Source: Procambarus clarkii (taxonomy: Eukaryota > Arthropoda > Malacostraca > Decapoda > Cambaridae). Taken from it: a DNA stretch of 64,000 nt. Positions 1 to 9,900 of the stretch are shown here, one piece after another (the first letter of the stretch is position 1; each line of letters opens with the position of its first letter). The stretch is from the NCBI RefSeq assembly GCF_040958095.1, contig NC_091220.1, positions 22,300,439 to 22,364,438 of the forward strand, read 5' to 3'. The notes under the pieces are model-generated. The model made no database searches and was not told where the DNA came from. It saw nothing but the letters and a program-made list of their open reading frames with translations. The translations under genes were made by a program, and so were the position numbers.

Positions 1-703
1 GATGACTGTAGGCCGCAGTCATACTCTTAATTGGTCATCTCTCCCTCCGTGTTATTACTCGTGTTTACCATCTTTGTCCCTTGAATATTTCTCATTTTTG
101 ACAGATCATCATATTGGTACCCTGGTACTGTGGTCTGCCCCGGGTCAAGAGTACCCAATCTTCTGCAATCTGACTGTAGGAGGACAAAGAGGGCCATAGT
201 TCCTCTAGCTCGAACTTTAGTTGCTGAATTGGGACCTCAGCAGCAGTTCTCGTCACCAGTTGACACCTCGCACCCCTACACGTCAGTCAGAGATGATGAT
301 ACATACAACGGTAGGGAATTAGCTTACTTTTCAGAGCACAAAAGTTCGCTAATTCTGTAAGTATCATACTAAATTCAGTAGGAAAAACTTGCTTTATGTC
401 CTATAGAGACTTGGCAAGGTATGCCTACATCCTTGGACTACCAATTTTACCTTTGAGACAATTAACTGTTTCATTTGTTTTCGAAACTCTGTTTCATTTG
501 TTAGTAGGATTTTCTTGCCCTTATCCTCTTACATGAGTACCGGGTACAAGATTTCCTGCGCCCTTGATTTAATTTAATCATTTAATATCTTTTACTTAAC
601 TTTAATTGTTAAAGATCTCACAGGATAGGTACCAGTTGCCACGTTGTCCTGTTTCTGACATTCACTATTGAATATTCGTGTACCTTTATTTGCTAATTTC
701 ACC
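1..703 (+). other. Leader region upstream of the gypsy-type ORF
   Basis: No gene is supported here. The short open frames at 2-199 and 130-360 show no recognisable domain and overlap each other. This is where a 5' LTR and primer-binding site of the retroelement at 704 would lie, but I could not match any stretch to the sequence downstream of the element (4735-5107), nor find a convincing tRNA-complementary primer site. It may be LTR or leader whose 3' partner is lost. Confidence 0.35.
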
Positions 704-3700
704 ATGTTTCGTCTCCAAGCTTTCCGTGCAAATCCAGCAGGTGAAATAGGGACTTTAAGTCGTGCCAAGAGGACTGAATTACAAACTCTTGCACATGAGT
801 ATCAACTAGAAGTTCCCTACCAAGCCAACAAAAATGACCTACACAACCTGTTGCTGGATTACTATTTAGAGCAAGGTAAGATAGACTCTGAAACTCATGA
901 AACTTACTATATTGCAGAGAAAACTGACTTGGCAACGATGAAACTTAAACTAGAGCTGGCCAAGATTGAACGTGAGCAGCAAAGAGAAGCAGCTGCCATA
1001 CGAAGGGAAGAACAAGAACGCGAAGCTGCTTTGAGGAGAGAAGAACACGAACGTGAGGTCGCATTACTCCGTGAACGTGAACGAGTACAGCTTGAAACAC
1101 TCCAGGAGCGGGAACGCTTACAGCTTGAAACCAAACAACGCGAGTTGGAGATACAACGTGAACATGACAAGCAACAAGTGACTCTGGCTCTTGAGTGTCG
1201 TCAACGAGAATGCACGTTGGAAACTTCACACCTCGCTCAACGCCAACAAGCTACTGCCAATCTTCCCGTCAGTTTTAATATATCACATGCAAGTAAGTTA
1301 ATGCCATCCTTTGTAGAAGCAGAAGTTGATGTGTTTTTCACCACCTTTGAAACCCTTGCTAATCAACTCAGTTGGCCTGTCGACCAATGGGCCACACTTC
1401 TCAGAGTCCATCTTACAGGTAGAGCTGCAGTCACACTCAGTACTCTGGCGTCTGAGAATGACTACCCGACTCTGAAACAAGCAGTGTTGGACGCCTACCT
1501 CCTCTCTACTGAAAGTTATAGAAGGAAATTCCGTGACCACCTGAAGGCAAGTACCACTACCTTCCTTGAGTTTGCTAACACGAAACGGAGGTATTTCATG
1601 AAATGGCTGGAAGCAGCACATGTCTCTACTTTTACAGAACTCGTCAACCTGATGCTTGTTGAAGAATTCTTGAGACGTGTGCCGCCTCCTGTCCGCCTCT
1701 ACTTAGCAGATAAAGAAGAAACCGACTACCTGAAGTGTGCTAAGTCGGCTGACACTTACAGCCTCATCCACCGGCTGACACCCGAACCATCCTCCAGTAA
1801 GAAGTCGTGGTACAGTTACGAGAAAGTGAGCACCGATCAAGCTGGTTCACAACTGTACTGCAAGTATTGTAGACTCTATGGACATACCATAGACAAGTGT
1901 GGTAAGTCTCAATACAAGGGAACCACTGACCAACAAAAACCCAAACCAACTCCTCCTAAGTCCGGTAAGCCTGTGATGAATGTTGGTGTTGATGTTAATG
2001 ATCTTTCTCTTTTCAGTAACCACCTGTATACTGGAACTGTCTCTGCCAACGGTTCAAATCCGGAGGGACGTTTCAAATTGAAGATCTTGAGGGACACAGC
2101 GGCTCTACAATCGATCATCTTGAAGTCGGCTGTGCCCAACATCACCTACACCGGAGAAACTGTCTTCATCACTGACCTCACTGCTACCACTCCATACCCT
2201 CTCGCCAGAGTCCACCTGGATTGTCCCTACGTGAACGGGGAAGTCCAAGTCGCCGTCAGGGAAAAGCCTTTTCCCATGCCTGGAGTGCAACTTCTCCTAG
2301 GCAACGACTTGGCAGAAGACCTGCAACCGACTAACCTGATCGTCATGGACAAACCCCAGGTGTGTAACTCTGTGCCAAGTAACCCTATTCTAGAGTATGT
2401 TCCAGCAGAGGTTCAAGAGAGTGATGAAGTTTCTCCTCCGGTTCTCGTGACCACCCATGCACAAGCCGCACGTCCACAGCCAGCTGACTCTACTGCTACC
2501 GCTGTCCCTCAAGACCCTCAGAAACTCCCCCCGCATCTGACCAAGTTGGAGTTCCGTAAGTTGCAGAGGGAAGATCTTACTTTAACACCATTGTTTTTCC
2601 AGGCTGAGACTCAACCCGACAGTATTCCTGGGTTCTTCCTAGAGAACGACTTGCTCTACCGCAGATATAGACCCAGTAAACTGAAGGAGGAGGACGATTG
2701 GGCCAACATCGAACAACTTGTGATTCCCACCAGCCTGCGGCCCACTATTCTACACCTGGCCCACGGAGCATTCTCCCACTACGGCTTCAACAAGACTTAC
2801 CATGGAATTCGTCAAGACTACTACTGGCCAGGTATGGTAAATAACGTCAAACAGTACGTAAAACAGTGTCATACATGTCAGATGGCAGGCAAACCGAACA
2901 TCTCCATTCCCAGAGCGCCACTGATTCCCATACAGGTGCCTGCGGAACCTTTCCACAGACTCATAATAGACTGTGTTGGTCCTTTACCTCGGACCAGTTC
3001 AGGTAACGCCTACATCCTAACCATCCTGTGTCCTACCACCAGATTTCCCATAGCAGTTCCAGTGAAGAACATCACGGCTGCTACGGTTATAAAACATCTA
3101 TTGAAGATCTTCACTCAATACGGATTTCCCAGGGAGATTCAAAGCGACTGTGGTACCAACTTCACCAGTGATCTCTTCAAAAGGACACTGGAGGAGTTCA
3201 ACATCAAACAGGTATTGTCCAGCCCCTATCATCCTGCTTCACAGGGTTCTCTTGAACGTAGTCATCAGACTATCAAAGCACTCTTGAAAAAGTTTTGTAG
3301 TGAAACCTCTAAGGATTGGGATAAGCAGATTGACCTTATAATGTGTATTTTCAGAAGTCTCCCCAATGAGTCCCTAGGAGTATCTCCTTATGAGATGCTC
3401 TACGGCCGTAAGTGCCGTACTCCCCTTAAGGCTTTCAATGACTCTCTCCGAGATGCCACCTTCAGTGAGCATCAGAATGTGCCCCAGTTTCTTCAAAACC
3501 TTCAACACATTCTAGAGAGAGTCCACCGTTTTGCCCATGATAATCTATTGAAAGCCCAGGAGAGAATGAAAACTCATTACAACCAGACCAGCAAAGTACG
3601 AAAATTTAAGCCGGGAGACTTCGTCCTTGTACACTTCCCTATGCCAGGTTCACCTTTACAAAACAGATTTTCAGGACCCTACTGCGTCAAAGAGTGCAGG

Positions 3701-3889
3701 AATAATAACAACTACGTAATAGAGACTCCAGATAGGCGGCGGAAGACCCAGCTGTGCCATGTCAACCTCCTGAAGCAATATAATGGTACTCCTCCCACTG
3801 TCCTGACTAACTGTTCTACCTTCACAGAACCCTACATCCACAGTGAGACCATCCCAGCTTCTCATCCCGAAAGCACTGACAAAGAGTGA
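704..3889 (+). CDS. Ty3/gypsy-type Gag-protease-integrase polyprotein, lacking reverse transcriptase
   Basis: Retrotransposon polyprotein of 1061 aa. I start it at the ATG at 704; the open frame extends 12 codons upstream without an ATG. In order: a Gag-like N-terminus with an Arg/Glu-rich coiled coil (about residues 75-180); a CCHC zinc knuckle CX2CX4HX4C at 386-399 for RNA binding; an aspartic-protease-like region with D464-T-A and a later LLLGNDL segment; the integrase HHCC finger (H687, H692, C722, C725); an integrase core with D756, D815 and E851 (DD35E); and a GPY/F module at about 991-993. A normal Ty3/gypsy pol has RT and RNase H between protease and integrase. Here protease passes straight into integrase, and an RNase H relic lies downstream. 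The ORF is uninterrupted, but the element cannot reverse-transcribe itself. LTRs were not identified. Confidence 0.9.
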   Translation: MFRLQAFRANPAGEIGTLSRAKRTELQTLAHEYQLEVPYQANKNDLHNLLLDYYLEQGKIDSETHETYYIAEKTDLATMKLKLELAKIEREQQREAAAIRREEQEREAALRREEHEREVALLRERERVQLETLQERERLQLETKQRELEIQREHDKQQVTLALECRQRECTLETSHLAQRQQATANLPVSFNISHASKLMPSFVEAEVDVFFTTFETLANQLSWPVDQWATLLRVHLTGRAAVTLSTLASENDYPTLKQAVLDAYLLSTESYRRKFRDHLKASTTTFLEFANTKRRYFMKWLEAAHVSTFTELVNLMLVEEFLRRVPPPVRLYLADKEETDYLKCAKSADTYSLIHRLTPEPSSSKKSWYSYEKVSTDQAGSQLYCKYCRLYGHTIDKCGKSQYKGTTDQQKPKPTPPKSGKPVMNVGVDVNDLSLFSNHLYTGTVSANGSNPEGRFKLKILRDTAALQSIILKSAVPNITYTGETVFITDLTATTPYPLARVHLDCPYVNGEVQVAVREKPFPMPGVQLLLGNDLAEDLQPTNLIVMDKPQVCNSVPSNPILEYVPAEVQESDEVSPPVLVTTHAQAARPQPADSTATAVPQDPQKLPPHLTKLEFRKLQREDLTLTPLFFQAETQPDSIPGFFLENDLLYRRYRPSKLKEEDDWANIEQLVIPTSLRPTILHLAHGAFSHYGFNKTYHGIRQDYYWPGMVNNVKQYVKQCHTCQMAGKPNISIPRAPLIPIQVPAEPFHRLIIDCVGPLPRTSSGNAYILTILCPTTRFPIAVPVKNITAATVIKHLLKIFTQYGFPREIQSDCGTNFTSDLFKRTLEEFNIKQVLSSPYHPASQGSLERSHQTIKALLKKFCSETSKDWDKQIDLIMCIFRSLPNESLGVSPYEMLYGRKCRTPLKAFNDSLRDATFSEHQNVPQFLQNLQHILERVHRFAHDNLLKAQERMKTHYNQTSKVRKFKPGDFVLVHFPMPGSPLQNRFSGPYCVKECRNNNNYVIETPDRRRKTQLCHVNLLKQYNGTPPTVLTNCSTFTEPYIHSETIPASHPESTDKE

Positions 3890-3955
3890 GCGCTTTCTAA
3901 TTCCGAAATCCTTAATGATCTTCCCAAATGCTTTCAGGATAATAATCGTGCTCCT

Positions 3956-4734
3956 TTGCCCTCTTCTAATTCCACTCTCACCTCGTCAGATAAGCCCTTC
4001 ATCCTCCATGTCGACGCCAATGGTACCGACGTTGGTGGTGTCGTGATGCAGCAACGAGGCGAGAAGAATACACTTGTCAGCGACTACTGCTACAAGGAAC
4101 TACGGAACAATTGGCAAGGAGCTACTCTTCCTCATCCTGAAGCTTCAGCACTTCACTCCACACCTGAAAAGTGCTCGGTCCACCATCAGTACGGACCACA
4201 CTACCCTACACCTCCTGCAGCACGCCCACTTCTCATCTCAACGTCTTCTACTATGGGCTTGCTAACTGCAGAAATTCAACCTGGAGACACGCTATACCAA
4301 GAGTCTGACAACATCTTAGCCCATGATCTCTCCAGAGTTTATGAAGTAGAAGCAACTCCATCTAATACTCCACCACATAACGACGTACTTCTTCCAGAAC
4401 CACAGGCTTCGGGGGAGAGTTGTGACGATAATCTCCTTCAAGAGATTGAGCCTGCTCTTCCCTCCACAAATACGTCGCAACAAATATATATAACTACTAT
4501 GGAAGAAATGTCCAACAACGACAACAACACCAGCAAGGTTTGCCAGAGAGCAAAACGTATGCAGCCAGGGACACCTGCTCAGACTCAAACCGCCAAACTA
4601 CCTGTCTTACTACCGGCTCCGCTGATTGGTCGCCGGTCTGGCTGCAACTGCACTCGCCCCCCCCCCATACTACTTGATGTCTGGGGTCGCCACGACCTCA
4701 GACCTCAGAATATTCAGTGCTTTCGCAGTTAACA
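3956..4734 (+). pseudogene. RNase H remnant of the same retroelement
   Basis: Just after the integrase stop, the frame opening at 3956 encodes a recognisable gypsy RNase H start (KPFILHVDA near 3990, with the first catalytic Asp). The homology shifts frame near 4105 to the frame open at 4074-4265 (NYGTIGKELL, TDHTTLHLLQH) and returns to the first frame near 4290-4350 (DNILAHDLSRV). The remaining ORF to 4734 has no recognised domain. So two frameshifts break the domain. A short linker between the integrase stop and the RNase H replaces the whole reverse transcriptase, as expected from an internal deletion in an element with the order Gag-PR-INT-RT-RH. Confidence 0.75.
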
Positions 4735-5104
4735 CTTCTCCCGGCTAGACGTAAGCGTATACTGAGAGAGGTGGTAGCTTAAAGCCAATATTCCAGCACC
4801 TTACAATTTATTTTTGTATTGCACTTCTTGTTATTTTGTCTTAACGTAACTTTTCATTGTGTCATTTAATTATTCTTATTATTTTGATTGATTGATTTTA
4901 TTATACGAATTTGTTTGTCCATTTTTTCATGTTTTGATTTATTTAACGTAATTAAAATTTCATTGTTAAAGTTTACTTGTGTTTTGTGTGTCTTCTCCTT
5001 ACCTTACCACAGACGAAGTTCCAGTTTTTTTCGTTTTTTTTTATAACTATGTGACGAGGCCATACCCCTAGCCTTAAACAGCCGAACACCAACGCGTTAC
5101 CGTC

Positions 5105-5107
<3 letters not shown>
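4735..5107 (+). other. AT-rich 3' flank of the retroelement, possible LTR
   Basis: No gene. A purine-rich stretch near 4760-4775 (ACTGAGAGAGGTGG) could be the polypurine tract, and the segment ends in ...CCGTCACA just before a (TA)n run, which could be an LTR end. There is no matching copy upstream of the ORF in this window, so the LTR call is tentative. Confidence 0.3.
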
Positions 5108-5108
<1 letters not shown>

Positions 5109-5165
<57 letters not shown>

Positions 5166-5166
5166 G
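5109..5166. repeat. (TA)n microsatellite
   Basis: Nearly pure TA dinucleotide run with one TGTA interruption. It separates the retroelement flank from the first satellite unit, and reads like the tail or target of the repeat that seeded the array. Confidence 0.95.
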
Positions 5167-6909
5167 CGAACAAGCCTGAATGGTCCCCAGGACAATATGC
5201 AACTGAAAACTCACACCCCAGAAGTGACTCGAACCCATACTCCCAGAAGCAACGCAACTGGTATGTACAAGACGCCTTAATCCACTTGACCATCACGACC
5301 GGACATAATGAGGTGATAGCCGAGGCTATTTGAACCACCCCACCGCCGGCACTCGGATAGTAATCTTGGGCATAGCATTTTACCAAATCACCTCATTCTT
5401 TGGGGCAGACGTGAGGAACACAAATGCGAACAAGCCTGAATGGTCCCCAGGACAATATGCAACTGAAAACTCACACCCCAGAAGTGACTCGAACCCATAC
5501 TCCCAGAAGCAACGCAACTGGTATGTACAAGACGCCTTAATCCACTTGACCATCACGACCGGACATAATGAGGTGATAGCCGAGGCTATTTGAACCACCC
5601 CACCGCCGGCACTCGGATAGTAATCTTGGGCATAGCATTTTACCAAATCACCTCATTCTTTGGGGCACACGTGAGGAACACAAATGCGAACAAGCCTGAA
5701 TGGTCCCCAGGACAATATGCAACTGAAAACTCACACCCCAGAAGTGACTCGAACCCATACTCCCAGAAGCAACGCAACTGGTATGTACAAGACGCCTTAA
5801 TCCACTTGACCATCACGACCGGACATAATGAGGTGATAGCCGAGGCTATTTGAACCACCCCACCGCCGGCACTCGGATAGTAATCTTGGGCATAGCATTT
5901 TACCAAATCACCTCATTCTTTGGGGCACACGTGAGGAACACAAATGCGAACAAGCCTGAATGGTCCCCAGGACAATATGCAACTGAAAACTCACACCCCA
6001 GAAGTGACTCGAACCCATACTCCCAGAAGCAACGCAACTGGTATGTACAAGACGCCTTAATCCACTTGACCATCACGACCGGACATAATGATGTGATAGC
6101 CGAGGCAATTTGAACCACCCCACCGCCGGCACTCGGATAGTAATCTTGGGCATAGCATTTTACCAAATCACCTCATTCTTTGGGGCACACGTGAGGAACA
6201 CAAATGCGAACAAGCCTGAATGGTCCCCAGGACAATATGCAACTGAAAACTCACACCCCAGAAGTGACTCGAACCCATACTCCCAGAAGCAACGCAACTG
6301 GTATGTACAAGACGCCTTAATCTACTTGACCATCACGACCGGACATAATTAGGTGATAGCCGAGGCTATTTGAACCACCCCACCGCCGGCACTCGGATAG
6401 TAATCTTGGGCATAGCATTTTACCAAATCACCTCATTCTTTGGGGCACACGTGAGGAACACAAATGCGAACAAGCCTGAATGGTCCCCAGGACAATATGC
6501 AACTGAAAACTCACACCCCAGAAGTGACTCGAACCCATACTCCCAGAAGCAACGCAACTGGTATGTACAAGACGCCTTAATCCACTTGACCATCACGACC
6601 GGACATAATGATGTGATAGCCGAGGCAATTTGAACCACCCCACCGCCGGCACTCGGATAGTAATCTTGGGCATAGCATTTTACCAAATCACCTCATTCTT
6701 TGGGGCACACGTGAGGAACACAAATGCGAACAAGCCTGAATGGTCCCCAGGACAATATGCAACTGAAAACTCACACCCCAGAAGTGACTCGAACCCATAC
6801 TCCCAGAAGCAACGCAACTGGTATGTACAAGACGCCTTAATCCACTTGACCATCACGACCGGACATAATGAGGTGATAGCCGAGGCTATTTGAACCACCC
6901 CACCGTCGG
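5167..6909 (-). repeat. 260-bp satellite array, left arm (minus orientation)
   Basis: About 6.7 head-to-tail copies of a 260-bp monomer whose tRNA-like portion points left. Copies are almost identical; a GATGTG...GGCAATT variant recurs at 6090 and 6610, two units apart. Each unit keeps open frames on both strands (about 87-88 codons), but these come from the repeat itself and no coding signal is implied. The arm ends inside a unit at the inversion point near 6909. Confidence 0.95.
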
Positions 6910-6910
6910 C

Positions 6911-9900
6911 GCCTTAAGTGGATTAAGGCGTCTTGTACATACCAGTTGCGTTGCTTCTGGGAGTATGGGTTCGAGTCACTTCTGGGGTGTGAGTTTTCAG
7001 TTGCATATTGTCCTGGGGACCATTCAGGCTTGTTCGCATTTGTGTTCCTCACGTGTGCCCCAAAGAATGAGGTGATTTGGTAAAATGCTATGCCCAAGAT
7101 TACTATCCGAGTGCCGGCGGTGGGGTGGTTCAAATAGCCTCGGCTATCACCCCATTATGTCCGGTCGTGATGGTCAAGTGGATTAAGGCGTCTTGTACAT
7201 ACCAGTTGCGTTGCTTCTGGGAGTATGGGTTCGAGTCACTTCTTGGGTGTGAGTTTTCAGTTGCATATTGTCCTGGGGACCATTCAGGCTTGTTCGCATT
7301 TGTGTTCCTCACGTGTGCCCCAAAGAATGAGGTGATTTGGTAAAATGCTATGCCCAAGATTACTATCCGAGTGCCGGCGGTGGGGTGGTTCAAATAGCCT
7401 CGGCTATCACCTCATTATGTCCGGTCGTGATGGTCAAGTGGATTAAGGCGTCTTGTACATACCAGTTGCGTTGCTTCTGGGAGTATGGGTTCGAGTCACT
7501 TCTGGGGTGTGAGTTTTCAGTTGCATATTGTCCTGGGGACCATTCAGGCTTGTTCGCATTTGTGTTCCTCACGTCTGCCCCAAAGAATGAGGTGATTTGG
7601 AAAAATGCTATGCCCAAGATTACTATCCGAGTGCCGGCGGTGGGGTGGTTCAAATAGCCTCGGCTATCACCTCATTATGTCCGGTCGTGATGGTCAAGTG
7701 GATTAAGGCGTCTTGTACATACCAGTTGCGTTGCTTCTGGGAGTATGGGTTCGAGTCACTTCTGGGGTGTGAGTTTTCAGTTGCATATTGTCCTGGGGAC
7801 CATTCAGGCTTGTTCGCATTTGTGTTCCTCACGTGTGCCCCAAAGAATGAGGTGATTTGGTAAAATGCTATGCCCAAGATTACTATCCGAGTGCCGGCGG
7901 TGGGGTGGTTCAAATAGCCTCGGCTATCACCTCATTATGTCCGGTCGTGATGGTCAAGTGGATTAAGGCGTCTTGTACATACCAGTTGCGTTGCTTCTGG
8001 GAGTATGGGTTCGAGTCACTTCTGGGGTGTGAGTTTTCAGTTGCATATTGTCCTGGGGACCATTCAGGCTTGTTCGCATTTGTGTTCCTCACGTGTGCCC
8101 CAAAGAATGAGGTGATTTGGTAAAATGCTATGCCCAAGATAACTATCCGATTGCCGGCGGTGGGGTGGTTCAAATAGCCTCGGCTATCACCTCATTATGT
8201 CCGGTCGTGATGGTCAAGTGGATTAAGGTGTCTTGTACATACCAGTTGCGTTGCTTCTGGGAGTATGGGTTCGAGTCACTTCTGGGGTGTGAGTTTTCAG
8301 TTGCATATTGTCCTGGGGACCATTCAGGCTTGTTCGCATTTGTGTTCCTCACGTGTGCCCCAAAGAATGAGGTGATTTGGTAAAATGCTATGCCCAAGAT
8401 TACTATCCGAGTGCCGGCGGTGGGGTGGTTCAAATAGCCTCGGCTATCACCTCATTATGTCCAGTCGTGATGGTCAAGTGGATTAAGGCGTCTTGTACAT
8501 ACCAGTTGCGTTGCTTCTGGGAGTATGGGTTCGAGTCACTTCTGGGGTGTGAGTTTTCAGTTGCATATTGTCCTGGGGACCATTCAGGCTTGTTCGCATT
8601 TGTGTTCCTCACGTGTGCCCCAAAGAATGAGGTGATTTGGTAAAATGCTATGCCCAAGATTACTATCCGAGTGCTGGCGGTGGGGTGGTTCAAATAGCCT
8701 CGGCTATCACCTCATTATGTCCGGTCGTGATGGTCAAGTGGATTAAGGCGTCTTGTACATACCAGTTGCGTTGCTTCTGGGAGTATGGGTTCGAGTCACT
8801 TCTGGGGTGTGAGTTTTCAGTTGCATATTGTCCTGGGGACCATTCAGGCTTGTTCGCATTTGTGTTCCTCACGTGTGTCCCAAAGAATGAGGTGATTTGG
8901 TAAAATGCTATGCCCAAGATTATTATCCGAGTGCCGGCGGTGGGGTGGTTCAAATAGCCTCGGCTATCACCTCATTATGTCCGGTCGTGATGGTCAAGTG
9001 GATTAAGGCGTCTTGTACATACCAGTTGCGTTGCTTCTGGGAGTATGGGTTCGAGTCACTTCTGGGGTGTGAGTTTTCAGTTGCATATTGTCCTGGGGAC
9101 CATTCAGGCTTGTTCGCATTTGTGTTCCTCACGTGTGCCCCAAAGAATGAGGTGATTTGGTAAAATGCTATGCCCAAGATTACTATCCGAGTGCCGGCGG
9201 TGGGGTGGTTCAAATAGCCTCGGCTATCACCTCATTATGTCCGGTCGTGATGGTCAAGTGGATTAAGGCGTCTTGTACATGCCAGTTGCATTGCTTCTGG
9301 GAGTATGGGTTCGAGTCACTTCTGGGGTGTGAGTTTTCAGTTGCATATTGTCCTGGGGACCATTCAGGCTTGTTCGCATTTGTGTTCCTCACGTGTGCTC
9401 CAAAGAATGAGATGATTTGGTAAAATGCTATGCCCAAGATTACTATCCGAGTGCCGGCGGTGGGGTGGTTCAAATAGCCTCGGCTATCACCTCATTATGT
9501 CCAGTCGTGATGGTCAAGTGGATTAAGGCGTCTTGTACATACCAGTTGCGTTGCTTCTGGGAGTATGGGTTCGAGTCACTTCTGGGGTGTGAGCTTTCAG
9601 TTGCATATTGTCCTGGGGACCATTCAGGCTTGTTCGCATTTGTGTTTCTCACGTGTGCCCCAAAGAATGAGGTGATTTGGTAAAATGCTATGCCCAAGAT
9701 TACTATCCGAGTGCCGGCGGTGGGGTGGTTCAAATAGCCTCGGCTATCACCTCATTATGTCCGGTCGTGATGGTCAAGTGGATTAAGGCGTCTTGTACAT
9801 ACCAGTTACGTTGCTTCTGGGAGTATGGGTTCGAGTCACTTCTGGGGTGTGAGTTTTCAGTTGCATATTGTCCTGGGGACCATTCAGGCTTGTTCGCATT

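Noticed and set aside
907-1229. Overlapping minus-strand ORFs under the Gag region
   Set aside because: Shadows of the coiled-coil coding sequence of the retroelement.
1-5107. Paired LTRs of the gypsy-type element
   Set aside because: I could not find matching sequences on the two sides, so no LTR pair is claimed.
7160-7260. Functional tRNA-Leu gene
   Set aside because: Box A/B are present, but the anticodon and acceptor stems do not pair; it is a tRNA-derived relic.
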